Source: Heliocidaris erythrogramma
Taxonomy: Eukaryota > Echinodermata > Echinoidea > Camarodonta > Echinometridae
DNA: 64,000 nucleotides
Reading direction: 5' to 3'
Assembly: GCA_025617745.1 (NCBI GenBank)
Contig: CM046853.1
Location: 34,542,625-34,606,624 of the forward strand
The notes below the pieces were generated by a model, which saw nothing but the letters and a program-made list of their open reading frames with translations, was not told the DNA's origin and made no database searches. Positions 35,601 through 47,600 of this stretch are shown piece after piece. The position numbers were made by a program, and so were the translations under genes. Within the stretch, counting starts at the first letter, position 1, and each line of letters opens with the position of its first letter.

Positions 35601-38600
35601 TTTTAGAGGAGAATGAAACCCTGGGGAAAAAAAATTTTAAGGAAAGAGAGGATACAAGAGAAGCAATTTAAAAAAAGTTCCATCAAAATCGGTCACATAA
35701 TTATGAAAGTTTGAAAAGTCTCAATTTACTTTCTATGGCGATCCTCAAATTGGCAATGTTGCTTCAAAGTGACAGATTTAGCAGTACAACCTCTCCATGT
35801 TTTGTACACAAAATTTCATATTTTCCCCATTATCTCTCAAGGTGCAGCTTGTTTCCTAAGCTCATGGGAAAATGTTTTGACAGAACATATGTTGAGTTCA
35901 CGAAAAGACAAGCAGCATCTTTAGAGATAATGGAGAAAATATGAAATTTTCTGTACAAAACATATTGAGAGTTGTACTAAACAACACAAAAAGTAAGTTC
36001 CCCCTAAAGCAAAATGGCATAACATTTTAACGAAAAGGTTTTAAGCAAAATAACTTGGCAGGAGTGTTCCTACACTTATTGACTAACTTCTGTGTGAAAA
36101 TGAGATTGATCTGTCAAGTCATGCATGAGTGAGCACACATTAAAGGGAAAATTGTCACTTTTCAAAAGTCACAGGAGTCGTATTTTATGCCATATTATTA
36201 ACAGTGAATTTTAGCATTTCTTGCTTAATTTTAAAGTGTGCTCACTCAACCAGCCAAAAAATTACCTCTTGTGTTTACACTATTGACAACTCATTTTGGT
36301 AGCAATATCTGATGTTAATTTTTTCAATAATCTGAATGGATTTTGCCATTTCAAAGTTAAGAGGGTTGAACATTGCTACTTTCCACTAAAATTGTGCTCA
36401 CCAAACCGTGCAAAAACACGAAAAGTGTCAGGATAGGTGCGAAGGGGTCAAACGATGGATGATAAACAACTACAGCACTTGAACAAAAACCAGAAACAGA
36501 ATTCGCCAAAATAACCCCCCAAAATGGCTCTTGTGACTTTTGAAAAGTGACAATTTTGCCTTGAATGTGTGCTCACTCATGCATGACTCGACGATCAATT
36601 TCATTTTCACACAGAACTTAGTCAATAAGTGTAGGAACACTCTGACCAAGTTATTCTGTTCGAAACCTTTTCGTTAAAAAGTTATGCCATTTTGATTTAG
36701 GGGGAACTTACTTTTTGTGTTGTGTTTATATTAAGCCTGAGTCGAATCGATTGGTTAGCCGGTGTTCGATCGAAGACATCGAATCCCGAATTCGTTTTGG
36801 CAAATCCGGTGCATCGATTTGTAGTCCGCCAGATTTTTGACTACCGTAGCCACCATGAAAAGAGCAAATAAAAAAAGAAACTCCGTAACGTACAGCATAT
36901 ATACTAGCAGAGAACGTGAAGGCGACTTCAAACTGTTGGCTAACTTTCGCTAATGCGCTCGCGGAGGACGTCGCGCTTTACCTGTGCTTTCTCTATGGAA
37001 AAATCGTTTCGTCGATACGAACTGAAGTTTACGATAATATTCTTGCACTCTCTCTGCATTGTCAATTTGACAATTGTATAATTGAACATGATAAATACGG
37101 GCATGAGTACCAGTGTTCCTACTTAATTCGCAATAACTAATATCACACTCTCATCAAATTGGCAATTACTTCTGAATGAAGATCAAGCTGAATGAAGTCG
37201 GGTCATGAGCGACGAAAAGTTTATTTCGTATTGTTTTTTTTTTTTTGCATCGAACAAACGTGTTCCATTCAGCTCTCCAAAGACAAAGTAAGATTATTAA
37301 TTCGTTGAATTTGAATCATTGTCGGGTGTGGCGACAATGAGCATCGCTTCGTGCGACACTAAAGTGATATTTTGACTAGCCATACGGACTAGAAACTTAA
37401 GATTTTGGCTAATCCGCTGTGATTTTTACTAGCCATTGGCAGCGAGAGCCCATACATATGCCCGCGATGCCAGCGGACCAGTCACCGGTGCATGGTGCAT
37501 GCACTGCGTGCAACTGTGTGCAACTCTGTTTTCACCGCCCATCATTTATCGATGCACCGGTATTCGATCGAATCAAAGCCGTCGAATCCCGGATTATGAA
37601 TTATTCGATATGACTCAGGCTTAGTTTATATACCTGTCATTTTGAAGCAACATTGCCAATTTGAGGATCATAATACTGTACATGCATATCTTACTGGTCG
37701 CAAAAACCTCATTCAGAACTTTGACAACTAGCAGGTCCGCACTTCTCCTCTAATAAAAGGAGAGTACTGTTTCTACTGAAACAATGCAAAATTCTTTTTA
37801 CACACTGCACATGAATAGAATCCTAAAGGAAAAAAAAATGATCCTGCATCAGAATAAGTAATATCGTTCATTCAACTGTCACATGTGAGAGGTGAAATTG
37901 AATATTAGTCTCATCATCTACAGGAATCATTCCGTTCTATTTTGCAGTATGAATCTCTTAACATATACAAAGAAAAAGAGTCCATTAGAAGTGAATATTG
38001 CAAAATACCTACAAACAAGCCATTTCAAGAAAACATACTCTTTCATACTCACATTTTAGAAGCTTCTGATACATAAGGTAGTTGTGCATTGTCTCAGCCA
38101 CTACCTTGGCGACTTCATTGTATTCAAACTCGATATAAGCGTAGCCCTTTGACTTGCCACTCTGAAAAATAGAAAAACATCAACATACCGTTTAGCAAGC
38201 AGACAGAATAATAAGAAGGAAACCTAAGGTATGATGGATTATGTCCCCATCACTCTGTCATTTAATATAAAATGCATACAATTTCAATCACTGCAATAAA
38301 TCTAAATGAAGCTACCATTCAGTAAAATAAAGGTACATTCCACTTTGACACTAGAACTTCTAGAAGCCTTCCCATAAGCTGTGACCACTAGAATAAGTGA
38401 CATGAAGCAAGTTATACGATCATTATGATGTAAAACAAGAGCCCCAGGGGGCACGACGCTCACCTGAGGTGGATCTATTCACATCTGGTGCATGTTCTCT
38501 CCAGCACATGAACAACTTTCATTCTTCATCTATAGAGGTATCTCTATACACAATACCAAGTCTGAGCTTCCTACCAAGTTCGGTTAAATTCCAATCATGG

Positions 38601-41600
38601 GTTTTGGAGAAGAAGCTGAAAATGTAAAAAGTTTATGGATGGCGGACAACTGGCCTCCCCCCACCCCCCCCCCCCCCCTCCAGTATGTTACCCCCACAGA
38701 CCCCCTATAGGGCCACCCAGAAAAAAATCTCCATACACAATACCAAGTCTAAGCTATTCCTGGTTCTGGAGAAGATGTTTGAAATTTACATAGCTTTTAT
38801 ACTTGGGGGCCCTCCCCCTGGGCCCCCCTGGGGGCCACATGTACCATTTTAGCACCTTTGGATCCCCTACCCCTAAGGATGATTCCTACCAAGTTTGGTT
38901 GAATTCCGATCATGTGTTTTGGAGAAGATCAGAATGTACATTTTGCCTGGCAGCGCCCCCCCCCTCCAGTATGTTACCCCCACAGGGCCCCTATATGGCC
39001 ACTGAGAGAAATTTCATGAACAACATTCATTCTTCATCTATAGAGGTATCTCCATACAAAATACCAAGTCTGAGCTATGCCTGGTTCTGGAGAAGAAGAT
39101 GTTTGAAATTTACATAGCTTTTACAATTGGGGGCCCTCCCCCTGGGCCCCCCTGGGCCCCCCTGGGGGCCACATGTACCATTTTAGCAACTTTGGGTCCC
39201 CTACCCCTAAGGATGATTCCTACCAAGTTTGGTTGAATTCCGATCATGGGTTTTGGAGAAGAAGATGAAAATGTAAAAAGTTAACGGACGACGCACGACG
39301 GACGACGGACAAATTTCCATCGCAATAGCTCACTCGAGCCATAGGCTCAGGTGAGCTAAAAATGCATATATTTGAATGCAATCTACATAATGCCTTGCGA
39401 TTTATGAGAGATATTTAAGATGCACAAGCAACTAGAACCATGTTATGCGACTTGGGTTCCCGTAAACTTTCAAAGGAAACCTTTGATACTTCAACTTTAA
39501 GTCAGCTAAAGGCATCGGGACCATTTGCATGGTTTGAATGCAATTACATGTAATCTCATCTTATCCATCTAGGAAGTGAATTGTCTCTGCCACATGATGA
39601 TCACCTTTTTACTTCTGCTGAGCCGTAACCGCTTGATGTTGCCAAACTGTGAGAAGAACTTTTTCATCTGAGGTTCATAGAATCCATGAGGAATGTGGGA
39701 GACGTAGATCACGCCGGAGTCCGGATCCTCTTCGTGGACGTCACGTTTCTGCAGGAAACATAACATTTGGATAAAAATGCAAAAGTTTTACAACATGAAT
39801 AACTTAATCAAATGTTATTTTTGTAACGGTAATTATAATTTGAAAAAGAAAATTCACTGCTTTGGATATTTTTTTTTCTATCCTCAAGAAATGTAAACTA
39901 AAAATTACTGTATTGTCTATTAATAATTGTGAATACAAGATGAAATTGAAATGTTGATATAAAGAAAAATAAAGCAAGCATCCTGCCAAAAGAATGGAAC
40001 TAGGCTTGACTAGCACTTATGCTAACTTCTAGTTCCAACTAGAAATGTGCATTGCTGGTGCCGCGCATTGCGAAATGTATCCCCCGGCACTGGCAGCGAT
40101 TTGAAGGAGGGACAAAGACCCTCCCCCATCCCCTCCCTCAAACAAAAGGATGGTGTAGAAATTGCCGCCAGTGGCCCGGAATATTGTCAACACTAGGAGC
40201 AGCATTACCAAAACGATTTGTGCAGATTAGACTATAATGCATTTTTATAGAAAATTCGGAAGAAATATGACCTCAGAGCGCACATAAGCCATCCACTAAA
40301 ATATGAACTTTGATCCTATGAAAGACGGAACACTAGAGGCAGCATCACCAAAAACTGTAGAGGTGTAATCTATAATGGACCTACATACAAAATCTGAAAG
40401 AAATGAGTTAACAAATGTGTCCTCCAGAATGCATGCAACGAAAATATGACATTTGACCCTAACAACAACCTGAATATGACATTTGACTGTATAGAAAGTG
40501 GTACAGTGGGGGTAGCATCAGCAAACAATTTAGATGTGTAGGTTTCACTAAGACACATCTTCATATAAAATTTGAAAGAAATGTGTTGAGAGATATACCA
40601 AGATACATCTCCATACAAAATTTGAAAGAAATCCATCAAGAAATGTGGCCTGCAGAGTGCACTCACGCCATGCCCTGAAGTATGACCTTTGACCCTATAA
40701 AAGACGAAACACTGGTGGCAGCATCACCAAAAACTATAGGTTTTTAGATTACACCAAGAGACACCTTCATGCAAAATTTGAACGAAATCCGTCAAGAAAT
40801 GCAGAAGTAAGAGTGCAAGAAATGGAAAATGACCTTTGACCCTATAAAGGACGGAACAATGAGGGCAGCATCACCAAAAATTAAATATGTGTAGATTATA
40901 CCAAGATACATCTCCATACAAAATTTGAAAGAAATCCATCAAGAAATGTGGCCTGCAGAGTGCACTCACGCCATGCCCTGAAGTATGACCTTTGACCCTT
41001 CGACCCTTTGACACCTTCATGCAAAATTTGAACGAAATCCGTCAAGAAATGCAGAAGAGTGCAAGAAATGGAAAAATGACCTTTGACCCAATAAAGGACG
41101 GAACAATGAGGGCAGCATCACCAAAAATTAAATATGTGTAGATTATACCAAGATACATCTCCATACAAAATTTGAAAGAAATCCATCAAGAAATGTGGCC
41201 TGCAGAGTGCACTCACGCCATGCCCTGAAGTATGACCTTTGACCCTTCGACCCTTTGACACCTTCATGCAAAATTTGAACGAAATCCGTCAAGAAATGCA
41301 GAAGAGTGCAAGAAATGGAAAAATGACCTTTGACCCAATAAAGGACGGAACAATGAGGGCAGCTCACCAAAAATTAAACATGTGTAGATTATACCAAGAT
41401 GCATCTCCATACAAAATTTGAACAAAATCCGTTGAGAAATGTGACCGCTAGAGCGCACACAAACTATCCCCCAAAATATGGCCTTTTACCCTATAAAAGA
41501 CGGAACACTGGGGGCAGCATCACCAGAAACTATAGGGGTCCAGATTTTACCAAGAGACACCTTCATACAAAATTTGAACAAAATCCGTTGAGAAATGTGA

Positions 41601-44600
41601 CCGCTAGAGCGCACACAAACTATCCCCCAAAATATGGCCTTTTACCCTATAAAAGACGGAACACTGGGGGCAGCATCACCAGAAACTATAGGGGTCCAGA
41701 TTTTACCAAGATACACGTCCACAGGAAGTCTGAAAGAAATTCGTCAAGAAATGTGACCGCTAGAGCGCACACAAGAATGTGACGCGGCGGCGGCGGCGAA
41801 ACGCTGCTGAATCCAAAGTATCCTCCCGCATACTGCCGGGGGATACAATTAGCAACTTTATCTTAGTATAAATAGTGCAACTGTATGACATTCAGTTAAG
41901 TGCAATCACATACTTGATTTTTCATTGATCTACAAACATAAATTATTGTAAATCCATTTATATTCATTTCATGTAGAAAGTCCTTTTTTTAAAATATGTA
42001 TTCACGTAACATGATTAATCTTTATATTAATGATTATACTGTCATTTATGTGATGTGTTGTTAATAAACCCAAACTCAAACGCAATCTCAAACTTCAAAG
42101 AGACATGGTTGCCATGTTAAAGAAAAAGTTGAGGTCTGGTTAAGGTGAAAAATAGTGTGTGCTTTCTCAGTTTCTCACTCTTTTAGTCCCATTTCTACAG
42201 ATAGTTGCAGACTTTGAAGTTTGAACCAAATTTTGATTTCATATCTTTGTCTAGTCTCATGTGGGCCTACTAAAATCTGTGTTAAGTGCTGTTAATAGTT
42301 TGTGATTGTCAGCAAGATTTATTTAGTCAACTGTTATCAAATTTTGATGATTCTGAAACCTGAAAATAACTACTTTTAATTTATTTACTATATTTTACAT
42401 CCACCAATCAGGATATCCAACATAACTACTACATGTAGGCACCTTTTTTTTCACTTCACAATGCTATTGCCTGACTGGGCAGTACCCAGTTTCTCTTGAA
42501 GTTTAAATTTATCAAGTCAGTTCAGTCTCCAACTGAGTTTAAGTGCCAAGTACATACATACCGGTACACATTTTTTTAAACAGTCCCTGATACCATTCTG
42601 GGCAACATAACGTCCAAAAGTAAAAGAATAGTTAGAACCTCACTACAGCCAAACTTGGGACACATTATGAATTTAAATATATATATATATACGTTATTTA
42701 AAAAAAATAATAGAAATTCCTGCATCAGAGAATAAATAATATCGTTCATTCAACTGTCACATGTGAGAGGTGAAATTGAATATTTGTCTCATCATTTGCA
42801 GGCATCATTTTGTTGTATCCTACAGTATGAATTTGTATTGCAAAAAATACAGATGTTCATTTATGATATGAACAAACAACATGAATATGTGGTTTATGGC
42901 ACCAATGTATGCGCAGACGTAGATGACAGCTTCTTTTGCAGGAGGAAGTTTGAAAACACACATACTAGTATTGGCGATAGAGGTGCACGACCAATAGATG
43001 TAAAGGTATGGGAGACTGTCTCCATTGTGAGAGACTTTTGTTCAAGATTTTTGGTAGCATGTTTGGGAGACTTCTCCCATTATGGAAACCAATTTTCTTT
43101 GTTCTTTGTTCACTCAAATTGAAAATGTGTTAGGCAGACTGCACATGAAAAATCACCAATTTTGACTGTCTACTTTAGAAAATCACCCTCTCCTTTCGTG
43201 TTCATAACGTTGTTTTATTTGATGATCCACACACAAAACAAATGAGCTTATGACCTCAGAGAGGCCAAAATTTGGCGGGGGGGGGTAATTCCATTGTTGT
43301 TGGTGACTATTGTCCTATTGTAAGCCAAGTCTCCAATATTGTGAGACTGCCTCAAGTGGAAGAGAGTCTCCTGATTGGGTCATGCACCCCTACCGATTGG
43401 GTCATCTATTGACAGCACAAATATAAATATATTTTTCCTTTAACATGGACTAGATCTATTCAAGATTTAAAGGGCAGGTTTGGTCCCATAATAGCCTCTT
43501 GTCGAGGCCCTGGCGCTGTTGAAATCCTTGGCGATATGGAGCCAGAAACACCGAGGCGCTTACGCCGAGGGCCTCTTGACACCCGATTTGAATTTCTTTT
43601 GTATTTCATTGTTTTGACGAATATTCCGACCAAATTTTGGTCGGTGAAAATCAACCAATAAGCGTGAGCTACCATGACGTAATGTTAAATATTCATGACT
43701 CGACTGCATGCTATTTCTTACATATTAATTAATCGCAGCCCAAAATGGCGTTCAACGTTTCTTCCACGACGAGTGATGATGATATTAAATTTGTAAGGGC
43801 TTAGAATATGCCGCTAGAAGGTTGAAGATTGACAGATTCAAAGATTTGCAAGTTGATGCAATCAAATCTGCACTTAAAGGACAAGATGTTTTTGTGAATC
43901 TGCCTACTGGCTATGGAAAAAGTGTTATTTTTCACGCGCTACCGCTCTGTGCTGACCTCCATGGGCCAGGGATGGAGAGTGAGACAGCTGCTTAATTCGC
44001 GAGGGCCTAGGCCAGGCGGATCCCCCGGGGCCTTGCCGGGCAGTGAAGTTGCTGCTAACTCCTTGGTTACATCAGAATTGATGGGAGATGTATCTATTGT
44101 TGAACGGTGAATTTTATTGCCCATTCTTCATTATTTGTAAATATATGATGATCTCTTGAGAAATATGTACATTTGTCTTATTTCAAATTACCATGGTTTG
44201 TAAGCTAGAGATCGAATTCTTCATAATGTGCTTGTCTGTGAATGTATTTTGAGCAAGACATTTACGTAATCCCCCCCCCAAAAAAAAATAATAGACTAGT
44301 CCAGCACTGAAGTAAGAAATCCTTGAGATTTCATTGGCCAATTTGCTGGGCGATCGCCGCGGTTATGTAACTATTCACGTTTTCATGCATAATTCAGTAG
44401 GAAATCGTGCCTCATGAATATATAATTCAGGTCGGGTGTCAAGAGGCCCTCGGCGCAAGCGCCTCGGTCTTTCTGGCGAGCGAAGCGAGCCAGAAATTTT
44501 GCCTCCATATCGCCAAGGATTTCAACAGCGCCAGGGCCTCGACAAGAGGCTAGTCCCATAATAACTTACTTTCATTTCAACAGATGCAGAAAAATCAAAC

Positions 44601-47600
44601 AGGTAAAATGTTTGAGCATTGGAGGTAAAAAACATTCAAGGAAAATAAAAAAACTGACAAAAAAACTAATCATGTTTTTTTTTAATGATAAACTATGGAA
44701 ACCTATGAAAATCAATGGACACATTGGCAACTTAGTTTGTGACATAATTCAATTGCTCTGTATATATGTATTTTGATACCAATATTAATTTAACCACATG
44801 AATTTCATTTCCTCATGCCTTTGCCAGGGTTATATTTAGTGCATGCATGCACCTCTACAAAGACTATATTCATAATAGACCCCCCTTGTATATTTGGGTA
44901 AAGGTATGATGAAATTAAGCCTGAGTCATATCGAATATTTCATAAACCGGGATTCAACGGCTTTGATTCGATCGAATACCGGTTAATCGATAAATGATGT
45001 GCGGTGAAAACAGAGTTGCACACAGCTGCACGCAGTGCATGCACCATGCACCGGTGACCGGTCCGCTGGCATCGCGGGCATATGTATGGGCTCTCGCTGC
45101 TCGAAATTAACGATAGCCCGCTAGATGTATGACATTTGCTCCGGCGGCAATTGCTCCTGCGACAAATGCTCCTAAAAATACGACAATTGCTCCGCGACAA
45201 TTGCTCCGCGATAATTGCTCCTGCGACAATTGCTCCGTCGACATTTGCTCCTGCGATAATTGCTCCGACGACATTTGCTCCTGCGACAATTGCTCCGTCG
45301 ACATTTGCTCCTGCGACAATTGCTCCGTCGAAATTTGCTCCTGCGACAATTGCTCCGTCGATATTTGCTCCGATCGAGCGACAATTGCTCCGCGACAACT
45401 GCTCCGTCGATAGAAATGCAAATATGCGACAATTGCCCCTGCGACAATTGCTCCGCGACATTTGCTCCGATCGAGCGACAATTGCTCCGTCGATAAAATG
45501 AATATATGAGACAATTGCGACAATTGTTTCTGCAACAATTGTTTTGTCGACATTTGCTCCGATCGAGCGACAATTACCTACTCCGCGACAACTGCTCCGT
45601 CGATAATAATGAGTATATGCGACAATTGCTCCGCCGATAAAAATGAATATGCGACAATTGCTCCCCGACAATAAACTCAGTAAATAGAAATAAATATTTG
45701 CTCCTCGACAATTGCTCCGTCGACATTTGCTCCGGCGACATTAGCTCCGGCGGAAAGCACTCGATCCGCCGACATTTGTTTCATTCGAGCGACAATTCCT
45801 TCGCAACATTAGCTCCGTCAAATAAAATGAATATGTGACAATATCATTGCTCCGCAACAATTGCTCATGCGACAACTTGTCCGCCGACATCTGTTCCGTC
45901 GGCCGTCGTTAATGCTTATGTATGTGACAATTGCTCCAACGACAACCTTATATAAAATCCTCATCAAAAGCGAACACAACGAATTCAGAACAATAGCTGT
46001 TGTTGGTGTTCATAGGTTCAATTTAATATTGTAAACAGTCAGAAAAAACTGAGTTATACAAATGTATAAGAGTTATTCTTGTTTTGAGATTCATGATGAA
46101 TCTTACGTATTTATTAATGCTTCGTATCCAAACTATAAACTTTTGATATGATTGTTTTTTTCAGACTTTCATAAATGATTTTTATTGAATACCACAATCT
46201 TGTGTCAGCACTATGAAAACAACGAGTAGAAAATTGTATGACTGAGATACGCCCGTTTGCTAAAAAGAAAAATACAAATTTTATAAACTGGACTGTATCA
46301 CTCTGTTATCTAAAAGTTCATTTCATCCTTTTTGCATTCAACTTTGTAGAATATGAACAACTGTTTTTAGTTTGTTTTGAAAGTTTAGTTGTGTCTCCTT
46401 GTTTGTTTTCATTTTTATCTTAAAATAAAGCGTAAATTTTTTGTGACATCTGTCTGAATATGCTTGTCTTACGGTTATTTGTAAAGCGAAATTAATTACA
46501 GAGTACAAAGAAACATATGCTACGACCCAGGAGGCTGTGGGAGACTTGAAAATTAATGATATTTATGGCCATAGAATGTGATATTTGGGTAAAAAGTGTG
46601 ATAATTGGACCAGAAAATGTCATTTTCGGGCAAAACACCTCACCCCCCCCCCCCCCCCCCCGAACATGGATTCTTTAAAAACATCTAAATGCAAAGAGAA
46701 AATGTGCACACTAAAGGTTAAAGGACTAGATCAAAATATATTGTACACTCACCATCTTCACTTTTTTTGTGCGGGGGGGGGGGGGGGTGCCCAGGGCTGA
46801 TTGTCAGAGCCCCCCATTCGCCCCTGTCTAGCCATAAATACATTTTAAAAATAATCGCTTGTAGAGGTGGAAGAAGGGTGAATGGCGTGTAAAAAATATA
46901 CCCCCAATTTTTAAAGAAGAAATAATAATGGAAAAGAGAAAGGAAAACATGGAAAAAGAGGAATGACAATGAAGGGAAAACCTGAACGTGGCTGTCAAGA
47001 CAAACCCACAAGGGTTTTTATACAGCAACCAGGTTCCTATTTTTATTGTCAGTCTTTTTTATGTTTTAATAATTACATGCAATTTTAATGACTATGCCCG
47101 TCTAAACACACTAAACTATATCATAATTTTCTTGCATGTTAATGTTAATGATACTCTTTTATATGTGAATCTGAATAAAGCTGAATTGAAAAGAATTGAA
47201 TTTAATTTAATTTAAAGCGTTGCTCGCTTCGCTCGCTTGATTTCACTATCTTAACCTATGCCGGTTATATTTATATTATCAAGAAAGGGAATAGGTTTGC
47301 ATCTTGTCTTTTATCCAATATTTATGCTTAATTCTTTAACTCATAAAGTGATAGTTATGTCTGCAAGGATTCGAGCAGCAAGTTGACCTAAAATAGATGA
47401 ATTTTCAGGACATGACCGCCTGTGACCATTAGCCTATTCATATCATCACACCCTGATCATACTCTCTGTGTGAACGGAAGATGCCGATAAATGTACGTTA
47501 CTAAAATCACGAGAAGGGATTGTAACAATACACTTAAACCTGTTCTTAGTATTTAAAAAAAAAAAAATCAATATTTGCCCTCTTATAAAATCTAGAAACA

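Noticed and set aside
41399-41782. 127-codon frame with an internal repeat
   Set aside because: It translates two near-identical units of the tandem-repeat element at 40077-41851.
45131-45500. CRISPR-like repeat array
   Set aside because: Repeats are adjacent 15-bp units without unique spacers, in a eukaryotic transposon.
44940-45671. 243-codon minus-strand frame and several overlapping frames on both strands
   Set aside because: They are translations of the 15-bp tandem array. The unit has no stop in any frame, so every frame is open; there is no codon bias or domain.
46238-46423. 61-codon hydrophobic frame in the foldback loop, considered as a transposase piece
   Set aside because: No DDE, zinc-finger or other transposase motif; AT-rich chance frame.
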